Shown: one piece after another, positions 54,603 through 63,969 of the stretch
Position numbering within the stretch: position 1 is the first letter of the stretch
Layout of the letters: each line of letters opens with the position of its first letter
Source: Vallicoccus soli
Lineage (GTDB): Bacteria > Actinomycetota > Actinomycetes > Motilibacterales > Motilibacteraceae
Direction: 5' to 3'
DNA: 64,000 bases
Assembly: GCF_003594885.1 (NCBI RefSeq)
Contig: NZ_QZEZ01000003.1
Location: 186,001 to 250,000 of the forward strand
Notes under the pieces: model-generated
The model's database searches: none
Told to the model about the DNA's origin: nothing
Seen by the model: only the letters and a program-made list of their open reading frames with translations
Program-made: the position numbers and the translations under genes

Positions 54603-56663
54603 ATGGTCGAGCGGGTGGTCGCGGGCGCCCGCTTCGGGGACGTGCTGGGGCCGCTGCGGGCGGCGTGGGAGACGGCGCCGGTCCACGTCATGGCGACCGA
54701 GGGGCCGGAGCACGTGGTCGCGTACCAGAACGCGCGGTCGCGCGAGGCCTTCGGCGACCACGTGGGCGAGCCGGTGCTCGCGGCGTTCCCCGAGGGCTCG
54801 CGCGAGGCCCTGGACCGGGTGCTGGCCACCGGGGAGGTCGTCGAGGTGGCGCGCCGCGCGCTGCGCGTCCGTCGGGCCGACGGGGGCGGGGTCGTCATGA
54901 CGTACGTCCTCGCGCCGTGGGGCGAGGGGCGCCCGTGCGGCGTCGTCGTGACCGCGGTCGACGTGACCGCGGCGGTGCGCGCGGAGCAGGCGTCGGCGCG
55001 GGCCCGGCTGCTCGGCGAGATCTCCGACGCCATGGCCCGCGCCGCCGACCCGGTGGCCGCGCTGCAGGCGCTCGCCGACGCGCTCGTGCCCGGCACCGCG
55101 GACGTCGCCGCCGTGTTCGCCTCCCGCGGCGACGGGTCGCTGTCCGACCACGGGGCGGTGCCGGAGGGGCCCGTCGCGCTCGCCCTGGCCGCGGACCTCG
55201 CGGCCGCCGGGCACCCGCCGCCGCCCGCGGCGCGCGACGAGGCCCCGCCGTGGGACGCCGCCGTGTCGGCCGGCGAGACCGTGGTGCTCGACCTCGACGA
55301 GCAGCCGCTCGACGTGGTGGCCGGGGACGCGGCGACCGGTGCCTGGCTGCGGGCGGTCGACGCGCGCAGCGTCGTCGTGCTGCCGCTGGTCGTGGCCGGG
55401 GTGCTCACCGGCGGGCTCGTGCTCCTCACCACCCGCGCCCGCGGGCCGCTCGACGCGGACGCCCTGGCCTTCCTCGAGGACGTCGCCGCGCGGGCGGGCT
55501 CAGCCGTCAGCGAGGCCGGGCGGCGGCGCCGGCAGCGGCAGGTGGCCCACGACCTGCAGCACGCCCTGCTCCCCGCCGCGCCGCCCCGGCTGCCCGAGGC
55601 GACCGTCGCCGCCCGCTACGTGGCGGGCGCCGCCGACGTGGAGGTCGGCGGCGACTGGTGGGACGTCAGCGACCTCGGCGCCGGGCGCATCGCCCTCGGC
55701 GTCGGGGACGTGTCGGGCCGCGGGGTCCCCGCCGCCGTCGTCATGGGGCACGCCCGCGCGGCCATGCGCGCCGCCGGCTACGCCGACCTGCCCCCGTCGG
55801 CCGTGCTCTCGCTGCTGGACCACCAGCTCGTCGAGCTCGTCGACCCGCCGGACGGGCCACCGGCCGACGGCGACGGCCCGCGCTTCGCCACCGCCTGCTA
55901 CGCGGTCGTCGAGCCCGGCGTGGACGTGCTCCGGGTCGCCAACGCCGGGCACCCGCCCCTGCTCGTGCGCGGCCCCGACGGGCGGGTGTCGGTCGCGCCG
56001 CTGCCCGCCGGGGCGCCGCTCGGGCTGGGGCTGGGCGGCTACGAGGACGCGCTGGTGCTCGCGCCGCCCGGGTCCACGCTCGCCCTGTTCACCGACGGGC
56101 TCGTGGAGTCCCGCCGCCGCGACCTCGACCAGGGCCTGGCGCTGCTGGCCGGCGAGCTCGAGCGGCTGCACGGCGAGCCGGACCTCGACGCGCAGGCCGA
56201 CGCCGTGCTCGCCGCCCTCGCCCCGGGGCACGACGCGCCCGACGACGTCGCGCTCGTGCTCGTGCGCCTCGAGGCGGTGGCCGGCGTCCTCGCCCGCCTC
56301 GACGAGCGGGTCACGCACCCGCGCGAGGTCGCGGCCGCCCGGTCGCGCGCCGGCGAGGAGGTCCGTACGGTGGCCGGGCGCGCCCTAGGCAGCGCCGTCG
56401 AGCACGTCGTCAGCGAGCTGCTCGCCAACGCCCTCGAGCACGGCGCCCCGCCCGTCGACCTGCACCTGAGGGTCACCGGCGCCCGCGCGGTGGTCGAGGT
56501 CAGCGACCGCGGCGTGGCGCTGCCGATGCCGCGCCGGGCGGGCACCGCGGACGAGGGCGGGCGCGGCCTCGCGCTCACCACCGCGCTGTCGACGCGGTGG
56601 GGCACCCGGACGCGCATCGGCGGCAAGACCGTCTGGGCGGAGCTGCTGCTCCCCCGCGGGTGA
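54603..56663 (+). CDS. PAS-GAF-SpoIIE (PP2C) phosphatase with C-terminal HATPase domain
   Basis: 686 residues in four parts: PAS-like (1-115, VHVMATEGPEHVVAYQNARS), GAF (about 130-290), SpoIIE-type PP2C phosphatase (about 315-535) and an anti-sigma-type HATPase (about 560-686). PP2C metal-binding Asp are in VGGDWWDV, GVGDVSGRG and the late DDVALVLVRL. The HATPase shows VSELLANALEHG and GRGLALTTALS. Fusions of this kind act in partner-switching control of sigma factors, combining an anti-anti-sigma phosphatase with an RsbW-like kinase. No anti-anti-sigma gene is adjacent. The start is uncertain: GTG 54594 and ATG 54603 are both possible; no good ribosome-binding site is close, so a leaderless message is possible. 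Confidence 0.88.
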   Translation: MVERVVAGARFGDVLGPLRAAWETAPVHVMATEGPEHVVAYQNARSREAFGDHVGEPVLAAFPEGSREALDRVLATGEVVEVARRALRVRRADGGGVVMTYVLAPWGEGRPCGVVVTAVDVTAAVRAEQASARARLLGEISDAMARAADPVAALQALADALVPGTADVAAVFASRGDGSLSDHGAVPEGPVALALAADLAAAGHPPPPAARDEAPPWDAAVSAGETVVLDLDEQPLDVVAGDAATGAWLRAVDARSVVVLPLVVAGVLTGGLVLLTTRARGPLDADALAFLEDVAARAGSAVSEAGRRRRQRQVAHDLQHALLPAAPPRLPEATVAARYVAGAADVEVGGDWWDVSDLGAGRIALGVGDVSGRGVPAAVVMGHARAAMRAAGYADLPPSAVLSLLDHQLVELVDPPDGPPADGDGPRFATACYAVVEPGVDVLRVANAGHPPLLVRGPDGRVSVAPLPAGAPLGLGLGGYEDALVLAPPGSTLALFTDGLVESRRRDLDQGLALLAGELERLHGEPDLDAQADAVLAALAPGHDAPDDVALVLVRLEAVAGVLARLDERVTHPREVAAARSRAGEEVRTVAGRALGSAVEHVVSELLANALEHGAPPVDLHLRVTGARAVVEVSDRGVALPMPRRAGTADEGGRGLALTTALSTRWGTRTRIGGKTVWAELLLPRG

Positions 56664-56697
56664 ACCGGGCGGGGGGCGGGTCCGGCAGGATCGACGG

Positions 56698-57303
56698 GTG
56701 AAGCCCTCCCGCGCCGCGCACCACGTCCGGACCCTCGCCGAGGCCTGCGCCGCGATGGCCGGCCGCCCGGCGACGATCTTCCCGCTGCGCGTGCAGGAGC
56801 TGTGGGTCTGGGGCGGGGCGCTGGAGCCGGGCCGCGACGTCGAGCGGGTCGGCGTCGCCCTCGCGGTCGACCTCCCCGCCGCCGACGTGCCCTGGCTGGG
56901 CGAGCCCAAGGGGGCGCAGCACTGGGCCGACGCGACCCGCATGTCGCGCACGCCCTTCACGCCGCGCTGGCGCTCGGTGCACGCGCCGGTGTGGAACCAC
57001 CGCGTCGAGCGCCCCCTGCTGGTGTGGGACGCGCCCGGCGGCCCCCGCGAGGACGCGCTGGGAGCCCTGGCCGAGGGCGCGGCGCAGGCGCTGCGCGCGC
57101 CCGCACCCCCGCCCGACGCCCTGCGGGACCGCCTCGAGCGGGAGCGCGCGGTGAGCCTCGCCGAGCTCGCCGCCGCCACCGCGGCGTACGAGGAGAGGCG
57201 CTGGGCGCCCGGCAAGCTCGAGCCGCACGCGGACCGGCTCGCCCGCGCCAGCGCCGGCTACCTCGACGTCCTCGACGGCCTGGCGGGGCTGGCGCTCGCG
57301 TAG
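56698..57303 (+). CDS. Unknown protein of about 200 residues
   Basis: 201 residues, no recognised catalytic motif or membrane segment. Begins KPSRAAHHVRTLAEACAAMAGRPATIFPLRVQELWVWG and has DVPWLGEPKGAQHWADATRMS and APVWNHRVERPLLVWD in the middle. The C-terminal third is a long Ala/Leu/Glu helix. Starts with a GTG about 34 bases after the phosphatase stop on the same strand, so it may share that transcript. It converges with the EamA transporter gene (3-base gap). I believe it belongs to a small actinobacterial family of unknown function but cannot name it with certainty. Confidence 0.7.
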   Translation: MKPSRAAHHVRTLAEACAAMAGRPATIFPLRVQELWVWGGALEPGRDVERVGVALAVDLPAADVPWLGEPKGAQHWADATRMSRTPFTPRWRSVHAPVWNHRVERPLLVWDAPGGPREDALGALAEGAAQALRAPAPPPDALRDRLERERAVSLAELAAATAAYEERRWAPGKLEPHADRLARASAGYLDVLDGLAGLALA

Positions 57304-57306
57304 CGC

Positions 57307-58203
57307 TCAGTCGAGCGGCGGCGCGGGCGCCGACGCGCCCCGCGAGGACAGCGTCACCCCGACGCTCGCCAGCGAGACGAGCACGAGGGCGACCAGCTCG
57401 CGCGGGCCGAGGGCCTGGGAGAGCACGACGAGCCCGGCGAGGGCTGCGGCGGCCGGCTCGAGGGCCATGAGCACGCCGAAGACGCGGGTGGGGATGCGGC
57501 GCAGGGCCGCCAGCTCGAACGAGTAGGGGACGACCGAGGACAGCACGGCGACGGCGAGCCCGACGAGCAGCAGCGAGGGGTCCCCGCCCACCGCGGAGGC
57601 GCCCGACGCGCCGAACGGCAGCGCCACGAGGCCCGCGACGGCGAGCGCGACCGCGAGGCCGCTGGTCCCCGGCACGAGCGAGCCGACCCGGGCGCTGGCG
57701 AGGATGTAGCCGCCCCAGAAGAGGCCCGCGACGAAGGCCAGCACGAGCCCGCCCACCGGCAGGTCGTCCACGCCGCCGAGCCCGAGCAGGGCGACGCCCG
57801 CCGCGGCGAGCAGGGCCCAGCCGGCGTCGCGCCAGCGCCGGGTCTGCACGAGCGCGACGAGCAGCGGCCCGAGGAACTCCACGGTGACCGCGACCCCGAG
57901 GTCCACGGTGCGCAGCGACAGGTAGAAGACGAGGTTCATGCCGGCCATCGCCGAGCCGAGGAGCAGCACCGCGCCCCACTGCTGCCGCGTCCAGCGGTGC
58001 ACCGCGGGGCGCAGCAGCGCGAGGAGCAGCAGGCTCGACAGCCCGAGGCGCAGCAGCACCATGCCCGCGGCGCCGACCTCGTCGAAGGCGGTGCGGGCGA
58101 CGGCCGAGCCGGTCTGCACCGACGCGATGGCGACGAGGACGAGCAGCGGCGCCGGCACCGCGTCCAGGCCCCGGCCGGCGGGAGCCGTGCGGACCCCGCT
58201 CAC
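57307..58203 (-). CDS. EamA/RhtA-like metabolite exporter
   Basis: 298 residues with about ten transmembrane helices in two EamA repeats (first around residues 20-140, second 155-285). Landmarks are VQTGSAVARTAFDEVGAAGMVLLRLG, DLGVAVTVEFLGPLLVAL and ALRRIPTRVFGVLMALEPAAAALAG, as in the RhtA threonine/homoserine exporter group. GTG start overlaps the stop of the GntR gene (GTGA, 58200-58203), so the regulator and transporter are co-expressed. Amino-acid efflux is the usual role; the exact cargo is unknown. Confidence 0.9.
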   Translation of the reverse strand: MSGVRTAPAGRGLDAVPAPLLVLVAIASVQTGSAVARTAFDEVGAAGMVLLRLGLSSLLLLALLRPAVHRWTRQQWGAVLLLGSAMAGMNLVFYLSLRTVDLGVAVTVEFLGPLLVALVQTRRWRDAGWALLAAAGVALLGLGGVDDLPVGGLVLAFVAGLFWGGYILASARVGSLVPGTSGLAVALAVAGLVALPFGASGASAVGGDPSLLLVGLAVAVLSSVVPYSFELAALRRIPTRVFGVLMALEPAAAALAGLVVLSQALGPRELVALVLVSLASVGVTLSSRGASAPAPPLD

Positions 58204-58970
58204 GGGGCGGCCTGCCCGTGCGCGTCGAGCAGCTGGCGCTCGGCGCGGTCGAGGTAGTCCGCGAGCCGCGCCGCCGCGCCCGCGCGGTCCCCCGCCTCCA
58301 GCAGCCCGGCCAGGCGGGCGTTGTCCTCGAGGTACGGCTCGTGGAACGGGCGCAGGTCGGCCATGACGGAGAAGGCGAGGCGCAGCTCGGCGAGCAGGTG
58401 GCGCATCGACTCGTCCATGCGGGGGCTGCCGGCGAGCGCCACGAGCGCCTGGTGGAAGTGCATGTTGGCCGTGCCGACGCCGGACCAGTCGTCGCGGCGC
58501 GAGGCGGCCCAGCCCTCGTCCACGGCGGCGCGCACCCGTGCCAGGGCCGCGGGCGAGGGGTCCGCCGCGGCCACCCCGGCCTGCTCCAGCAGCCGGCGCA
58601 CCCGGTAGACGTCGGCCACGTCCTCGCGCTCGAGCGAGCGCACGAACACCCCGCGGTGCAGCTCGTGCCGGACGAGCCGCTCGCGCCCGAGCAGCCGGAA
58701 CGCCTCGCGCAGCGTGTTGCGCGAGACGCCGAGCGACCCGCTCACCGCGTCCTCGCGCAGCCGCGCCCCGGGGACGAGCACGCCGTCGACGACCATCTCG
58801 CGCAGCGCGTCGGCGACCCGGTCGGCCGTGCTGCCGCGCAGGAGCCCGTCGCGCGCGGCGACCAGGCGCGCCGGGAGAGCGGCGTCGGGGTCGCTGCCCG
58901 GCCCGGCGCCCGGCCCGTCGAGCGGCTCGCGCGCCGCCGCCGCTCCCTGGGGTCCCATGGCCCGAAACAT
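58200..58970 (-). CDS. GntR/FCD-family transcriptional regulator
   Basis: About 256 residues. A winged helix-turn-helix (residues ~55-120, VADALREMVVDGVLVPGARLREDAVSGSLGVSRNTLREAFRLL) is followed by a helical FCD ligand domain with HFHQALVALAGS and RHLLAELRLAF. FCD regulators commonly sense carboxylic or amino acids through a metal site. I give the ATG at 58970, with GTGGAA upstream; ATG 58958 is also possible. It is co-transcribed with the EamA exporter and divergent from the pyroglutamate operon starting at 59097, so it is a good candidate regulator of both. Confidence 0.88.
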   Translation of the reverse strand: MFRAMGPQGAAAAREPLDGPGAGPGSDPDAALPARLVAARDGLLRGSTADRVADALREMVVDGVLVPGARLREDAVSGSLGVSRNTLREAFRLLGRERLVRHELHRGVFVRSLEREDVADVYRVRRLLEQAGVAAADPSPAALARVRAAVDEGWAASRRDDWSGVGTANMHFHQALVALAGSPRMDESMRHLLAELRLAFSVMADLRPFHEPYLEDNARLAGLLEAGDRAGAAARLADYLDRAERQLLDAHGQAAP

Positions 58971-59096
58971 ACTGGTTCCACGGCACCCCCTTGTCGGATC
59001 GTTGAACAACTCCTACGTTGACGGCCACCCAGACGAGGACGAACCGGCCCCAGCAGCGCGGGCCCGCCCTCCCCCTCCTCCCGAGAGGTCGTCGTC

Positions 59097-60461
59097 ATGG
59101 CCCTCCCCCGCCCGTCCCTGCGCCGCTCCCTCGCCGGCGCGGCCGCCGTCGCCGTGGTGGCGAGCGGCGCCACCGCGGTGAGCCTCGGCGGCGCCGTCGC
59201 CGACGAGCCCGTCACGCCCGCCGCCCCCTGCCTGCGCACCGACGCGGTGCTCACCGTCGAGGAGAGCCGCCTCGGCGAGCCCCTCCTGCCCGGTGGCGAG
59301 CCCGCCGCCCGGCGCTTCGTCGAGGCCGCCGGGTTCGACGGCCTCGTCCAGCGCTTCTACGACCGCCTCTGCGGCGCGACGTCCCTCGCGGCCGCCGAGC
59401 GGGTCGTCCGCTTCCACGGCCAGCGGCTCTGGGACGTCGCCGTCGCCCGCGCGCAGGGCGGCAACGGCCTCGGCACCATCGACCGCTACGACGACCGCCC
59501 GCTCTACTGGGCCCGCACCACCATGAGCGCCGCGGTGCGCAGCCTCGACGCTGACTACCTCGAGTCCGGCCTGCAGCGCCAGGCCCTGCTGCGCATCCTC
59601 GACCGCACGTCCCGCGGGCACGAGTCCATCGCCTGGCCCGCGGGGGACGCGGAGCGCGTGATGATCAGCGGCTTCGACACCTACAGCCTCGACGCCAGCC
59701 TGCGGAACTCCAACCCGTCGGGCGCGACCGCGCTGCAGCTCGACGGGCGCACGCTGGACACCCCCGAGGGCCCGGTCACCGTCCAGGCGGTCGTGCTGCC
59801 CGTCAACTACACCGACTTCGACCAAGGCGTCGTCGAGGACGCGTTCGGCCAGGTGCTGCGCACCGGGGAGGACCGCGCCGACCTCATCATGACCATCAGC
59901 CAGACGGGCCGTGGCCGCATGGACATCGAGCAGTGGGCGGCCAACGCCCGCGGCGGCTCCCCCGACAACAACCGCAACCAGCAGTTCGGCCCGGTGTCGC
60001 GGCCGTCGTACTGGCCGCAGCCGTACACCTCGCCGAACTGGATCGAGACCACGTTGCCGTACCAGGCGATGATCGACGCCGGCACCGGACCGTGGCCCGT
60101 CGTGCTCAACGACGGCATCTGCGAGTGGCCGGCGGGCACGTTCGACGACACCACGGGCGCGCCGGACCTGCCCGACCCGACCGAGCTCGTCTGCAAGGAC
60201 GACCCCTCGCCGGGCAGCGCGGCGGCGTCGGGCCCCGGCGGCAGCTACCTGTCCAACGAGAGCATGTACCGCTCCAACCGGCTGCGCCTCGGCATGCGTG
60301 CCTGGGACGTCCCCGGCGGGCACCTGCACATCTCGGCGCTGCAGTACCCGACGGACCTCGACCTGCTGACCGACCCGGCCTTCGAGGCGGACCGCAAGGC
60401 CGTCGTCGACCAGACCATCGCGCTCGTGGCCGCGGCCGGTGCGGCGGTGGACGAGCGGTGA
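59097..60461 (+). CDS. Secreted pyroglutamyl-peptidase-like (C15) protein with Ser in place of catalytic Cys
   Basis: 454 residues with a signal peptide ([29 protein letters not shown]). After an N-terminal region of ~180 residues, the rest aligns by eye with pyrrolidone-carboxylate peptidases. [12 protein letters not shown] matches the first strand, [10 protein letters not shown] the next. The Glu region is [19 protein letters not shown] (Glu278; family xxVERIAVN...PDN), then TTLPYQAMI. The nucleophile region is [11 protein letters not shown] (family AGTYxCN), so Ser386 replaces Cys, and the His region is GHLHIS (His411; family GFIHVP). It probably removes N-terminal pyroglutamate outside the cell with a serine nucleophile, or is inactive. 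It overlaps the transporter gene (GTGA) that leads into the 5-oxoprolinase genes. Confidence 0.75.
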   Translation: MALPRPSLRRSLAGAAAVAVVASGATAVSLGGAVADEPVTPAAPCLRTDAVLTVEESRLGEPLLPGGEPAARRFVEAAGFDGLVQRFYDRLCGATSLAAAERVVRFHGQRLWDVAVARAQGGNGLGTIDRYDDRPLYWARTTMSAAVRSLDADYLESGLQRQALLRILDRTSRGHESIAWPAGDAERVMISGFDTYSLDASLRNSNPSGATALQLDGRTLDTPEGPVTVQAVVLPVNYTDFDQGVVEDAFGQVLRTGEDRADLIMTISQTGRGRMDIEQWAANARGGSPDNNRNQQFGPVSRPSYWPQPYTSPNWIETTLPYQAMIDAGTGPWPVVLNDGICEWPAGTFDDTTGAPDLPDPTELVCKDDPSPGSAAASGPGGSYLSNESMYRSNRLRLGMRAWDVPGGHLHISALQYPTDLDLLTDPAFEADRKAVVDQTIALVAAAGAAVDER

Positions 60462-61672
60462 GCAGCACCTCGACGGCGCCGCGACGCCGCCCGCTCGCCT
60501 CCCGGGGGCTGCTCGGGGCCATGTTCCTCATGGCCACGGGCGCCATCGGCCCGGGCTTCATCACCCAGACGACGACGTTCACCGCCGAGCTCGGCGCGGC
60601 GTTCGCCTTCGCGATCCTCGTGTCGATCCTCGTCGACATCGCCCTGCAGCTGAACGTGTGGCGGGTCGTCGGCCTCTCCGGCCTGCGCGCCCACGAGCTC
60701 GGCAACCGCGTGCTCCCCGGGCTCGGCTGGTTCCTGAGCCTGCTCATCGTCGTGGGCGGCTTCGTCTTCAACATCGGCAACGTCGCCGGCGCCGGGCTGG
60801 GCACCGACGCCATGATGGGCCTGGACCCGGAGGTCGGGGCGACGGTGTCGGCGGCGATCGCCATCGGCATCTTCCTCAGCAAGGCCGCGGGCGTCGCCCT
60901 GGACCGCATCGTCGTCGTGCTCGGCCTGCTGATGATCGTCATGACGGCGTACGTCGCCGTCATCTCCGACCCGCCCGTGGGCGAGGCGCTGCGGAACGTG
61001 GTGCTGCCCGAGGAGATCGGCTTCCTCGCCATCACCACGCTCATCGGCGGCACGGTCGGCGGCTACATCACCTACGCCGGCGCCCACCGCCTCCTCGACG
61101 CCGGCATCACCGGGCGCGAGAACCTCGGGGAGATCACCCGGGGATCGGTCACCGGCATCATCATCACCGGGGTCATGCGCGTCCTGCTGTTCCTCGCCGT
61201 CCTGGGCGTGGTGGCGGGCGGCGTGACCCTCGCCGAGGGCAACCCGGCGGCAAGCGCTTTCGAGTCCGCGGCGGGCGAGGTCGGCCTGCGGCTCTTCGGC
61301 GTCATCCTGTGGGCGGCGGCGATCACGTCGGTCATCGGGGCGTCGTACACGTCGGTCTCGTTCCTCACGACCTCGGCGACCGCGCCGCGGACCCGCAACC
61401 TGCTCACCGTCGGCTTCATCGTGCTGACGACCGTGCTGTTCCTCGTCATCGGCGCACCGCCGGCGGACCTGCTGGTCTTCGCCGGCGCCTTCAACGGGCT
61501 CATCCTGCCGATCGGCATCGTCGTCGTCCTCTGGGTCGCCCTGCGGCGCAACGACCTCATGGGCGGGTACGCCTACCCGCGGTGGCTCGTGGGGCTCGGC
61601 CTGCTCGCCTGGCTGGTGTCGCTCTACCTGGCGTACAAGTCCCTGTCCGCGGTCAGCACGATCTGGGAGTGA
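60458..61672 (+). CDS. NRAMP-fold transporter of the 5-oxoprolinase operon
   Basis: 404 residues with about 11 transmembrane helices and the NRAMP/LeuT-like fold, similar in type and operon position to YcsG of Bacillus. In TM1 the metal-binding DPGN of true NRAMP proteins is replaced by GPGF ([17 protein letters not shown]). In the TM6 position I see no MPH-type motif, and the region reads [17 protein letters not shown]. Metal transport is therefore unlikely. GTG start at 60458 overlaps the secreted C15-like gene; its stop overlaps pxpA (GTGA). The likely cargo is pyroglutamate or a related organic acid, by context. Confidence 0.88.
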   Translation: MSSTSTAPRRRPLASRGLLGAMFLMATGAIGPGFITQTTTFTAELGAAFAFAILVSILVDIALQLNVWRVVGLSGLRAHELGNRVLPGLGWFLSLLIVVGGFVFNIGNVAGAGLGTDAMMGLDPEVGATVSAAIAIGIFLSKAAGVALDRIVVVLGLLMIVMTAYVAVISDPPVGEALRNVVLPEEIGFLAITTLIGGTVGGYITYAGAHRLLDAGITGRENLGEITRGSVTGIIITGVMRVLLFLAVLGVVAGGVTLAEGNPAASAFESAAGEVGLRLFGVILWAAAITSVIGASYTSVSFLTTSATAPRTRNLLTVGFIVLTTVLFLVIGAPPADLLVFAGAFNGLILPIGIVVVLWVALRRNDLMGGYAYPRWLVGLGLLAWLVSLYLAYKSLSAVSTIWE

Positions 61673-62424
61673 GGGTGGACCTCAACAGCGACCTCGGCGA
61701 GTCGTACGGGCGCTGGACGCTCGGCGACGACGACGCCGTCCTCGAGCTGGTCACCAGCGCCAACGTCGCGTGCGGCTTCCACGCCGGCGACCCGACCGTG
61801 CTGCGCCGCACGTGCGAGCGGGCGGCGGAGCGGGGCGTCGTCGTCGGCGCGCAGGTCGGCTACCACGACCTGGCGGGCTTCGGCCGGCGGTTCGTCGACG
61901 TGGCGCCGGACGAGCTCACGAACGACGTGCTCTACCAGATCGGCGCCCTCGAGGCGTTCGCGAGGGTGGCCGGCACCCGGGTGGCCTACGTGAAGCCGCA
62001 CGGGGCCCTCTACAACACCATCGTCCACCACGAGGCCCAGGCCGCGGCGGTCGTCGAGGCCGTCCGGCGGTACGACCCCTCCCTGCCGGTCCTCGGCCTG
62101 CCGGGCTCGCAGTGGCTCCGGCTCGCCGGCGAGGCCGGGCTGCGCACGGTCGGCGAGGCGTTCGCCGACCGGGCGTACACCCCCGAGGGGACGCTCGTGA
62201 GCCGGCGCGAGCCGGGGGCGGTGCTCCACGACGCCGACGAGATCGCCGGGCGCTGCGTGCGGATGGCCACGCAGCGGGAGGTCGTCGCGGTCGACGGCAG
62301 CGTCGTGGCCGTCGACGCGCAGTCGATCTGCGTGCACGGCGACACCCCCGGCGCCGTGGCGATCGCGCGCTCGGTGCGCGAGGCGCTCACCGGCGCGGGC
62401 GTCGAGCTGGGCTCGTTCGCGTGA
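61669..62424 (+). CDS. pxpA: 5-oxoprolinase subunit PxpA (LamB/YcsF family)
   Basis: 251 residues. Starts [20 protein letters not shown], the standard opening of the YcsF family, and contains [39 protein letters not shown] and [15 protein letters not shown], all diagnostic. I chose the GTG at 61669, which overlaps the transporter stop (GTGA) and gives the usual M-x-x-DLN start; the ORF also contains a later GTG at 61675. PxpA is one of three subunits that together cleave 5-oxoproline (pyroglutamate) to glutamate at the cost of ATP, in the cytoplasm. Confidence 0.95.
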   Translation: MRVDLNSDLGESYGRWTLGDDDAVLELVTSANVACGFHAGDPTVLRRTCERAAERGVVVGAQVGYHDLAGFGRRFVDVAPDELTNDVLYQIGALEAFARVAGTRVAYVKPHGALYNTIVHHEAQAAAVVEAVRRYDPSLPVLGLPGSQWLRLAGEAGLRTVGEAFADRAYTPEGTLVSRREPGAVLHDADEIAGRCVRMATQREVVAVDGSVVAVDAQSICVHGDTPGAVAIARSVREALTGAGVELGSFA

Positions 62425-62449
62425 CGCGCCGGCGGGGAGGGAGCGCGCC

Positions 62450-63055
62450 GTGAGGGTGCTGCCCTGCGGCGACGCCGCGCTGCTCGTCGAGCTCGCGGAC
62501 CTCGACGAGGTCCTCGGGATCAGCGCGGCGCTGCGGGCCGCGCCCCCGCCCGGCGTCGACGAGGTGGTCCCCGCGGCGCGCACGGTGCTCGTGCGGTGCG
62601 CGCCCGGGGCGCTCGACGCGGTGGCGGCGGCCGTGCGGGCCACCCGCCCGCTCGCGCCCGGCGCCGCCGCCGTCGACCAGGTCGAGGTGCCGGTCACGTA
62701 CGACGGGGCCGACCTCGAGGAGGCCGCCGCCCTGCTCGGCTGGGACGGCCCGGAGCTCGTGCGGCGGCACACCGGCACCACCTGGACCGTGGCCTTCTGC
62801 GGCTTCGCCCCGGGGTTCGGCTACCTCGTCGCGGACGGCGGGTGGCCGCAGGTGCCGCGGCGCAGCAGCCCCCGCACCCGGGTGCCCCCGGGCTCGGTGG
62901 CCCTCGCCGCCGAGTTCAGCGGGGTCTACCCGCGCGAGTCCCCCGGCGGCTGGCAGCTCGTCGGGCGGACCGACCTGCCCGTGCTCGACCTCGACCGCGA
63001 CCCGCCCGCGCTGCTGCGCCCGGGCGTGCGGGTCCGCTTCGTGGAGGCGGCGTGA
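62450..63055 (+). CDS. pxpB: 5-oxoprolinase subunit PxpB (KipI family)
   Basis: 201 residues. KipI-type motifs: LPCGDAALLVEL at the start, FCGFAPGFGYL in the middle and RSSPRTRVPPGSVALAAEFSGVYPRESPGGWQLVGRTD near the end. GTG start at 62450, with GGGAGGGAG upstream. Works with PxpA and PxpC as 5-oxoprolinase; older annotation as an allophanate hydrolase subunit or KinA inhibitor reflects domain similarity only. Its stop overlaps the pxpC start (GTGA), so the two should be made in equal amounts. Confidence 0.94.
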   Translation: MRVLPCGDAALLVELADLDEVLGISAALRAAPPPGVDEVVPAARTVLVRCAPGALDAVAAAVRATRPLAPGAAAVDQVEVPVTYDGADLEEAAALLGWDGPELVRRHTGTTWTVAFCGFAPGFGYLVADGGWPQVPRRSSPRTRVPPGSVALAAEFSGVYPRESPGGWQLVGRTDLPVLDLDRDPPALLRPGVRVRFVEAA

Positions 63056-63903
63056 CGGCCCGGGCGCTCGAGGTGCTGCGGCCCGGTGCCCTCGCCACCG
63101 TGCAGGACCTCGGGCGCCCCGGGCTCGCCGCGCTCGGCGTCGGCCGCTCGGGCGCCGCGGACCGCGCGTCGCTGCGCCTGGCGAACCGCGTCGTCGGCAA
63201 CCACGAGGGCGAGGCCTGCGTCGAGGTCACGCTGGGCGGCCTCGCCGTGCGGGCCGTCGGCGACCTGCTCGTGGCCGCCGCCGGCGCCCCCTGCCCCGGC
63301 ACGGCCGGGACGGGGGTGCCGACGTACCTCGCCGACGGCGAGGTGCTCGAGCTCGGGACGCCCCCGACGGGGCTGCGGACCTACCTCGCGGTCGCCGGGG
63401 GGCTGGCCGTCGACCGCGTGCTCGGCTCGCGCAGCACCGACGTGCTCGCCGGCATCGGGCCGCCCGCCCTCACCCCGGGGCAGCGCCTGCCCGTCGGTGC
63501 GCCGCGCCAGCCGCGCCGGCTCGTCGACGTGGCGCCCGTCCCGCCACCGCCGGACGGCGAGGTCGGTCTGCGCGTCGTCCCCGGGCCGCGCGACGACTGG
63601 TTCGCCGAGGGGGCGCTCGGGGCGCTGCTCGGCGGGGCGTACGAGGTGACGGCCGACAGCAACCGGGTCGGCATGCGGCTGCAGGGGCCCGGGCTCGAGC
63701 GGGCCCGCGACGGCGAGCTGCCGAGCGAGGGCATGGTCCCCGGCTCGCTGCAGGTCCCGCCCAGCGGCCAGCCGACGCTGTTCCTCGCCGACCACCCGGT
63801 GACCGGCGGCTACCCGGTGGTCGCGGTGGTCGTGCGGGACGACGTGGACCGCGCGGCCCAGGTGCGGCCCGGCCAGACGGTCCGGTTCCGCCGGGCCCGC
63901 TGA
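63052..63903 (+). CDS. pxpC: 5-oxoprolinase subunit PxpC (KipA family)
   Basis: 283 residues. KipA-type motifs: LRPGALATVQDLGRPGLAALGVGRSGAAD at the start, the region RTYLAVAGGLAVDRVLGSRSTD, and PSGQPTLFLADHPVTGGYPVVAVV near the end. GTG start overlaps the pxpB stop. It completes the PxpABC set: ATP-dependent opening of the 5-oxoproline ring to glutamate. With the transporter and the secreted C15-like protein upstream it forms one transcription unit. The next gene begins 66 bases later. Confidence 0.94.
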   Translation: MTARALEVLRPGALATVQDLGRPGLAALGVGRSGAADRASLRLANRVVGNHEGEACVEVTLGGLAVRAVGDLLVAAAGAPCPGTAGTGVPTYLADGEVLELGTPPTGLRTYLAVAGGLAVDRVLGSRSTDVLAGIGPPALTPGQRLPVGAPRQPRRLVDVAPVPPPPDGEVGLRVVPGPRDDWFAEGALGALLGGAYEVTADSNRVGMRLQGPGLERARDGELPSEGMVPGSLQVPPSGQPTLFLADHPVTGGYPVVAVVVRDDVDRAAQVRPGQTVRFRRAR

Positions 63904-63969
63904 GGAACAGCCCGCCGCGGCACCCGGTTGGGCACGGCCACAGGGGACCGACCAGGAGGAGGACGCAGC

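Noticed and set aside
61250-61264. Catabolite-repression-like sequence GGCAAGCGCTTTCG
   Set aside because: It lies inside the transporter coding region and is explained by codons for Ala-Ser-Ala-Phe; no promoter is nearby.
60458-61672. Divalent metal transporter function for the NRAMP-fold protein
   Set aside because: DPGN and MPH metal-binding motifs are absent and the operon concerns pyroglutamate.
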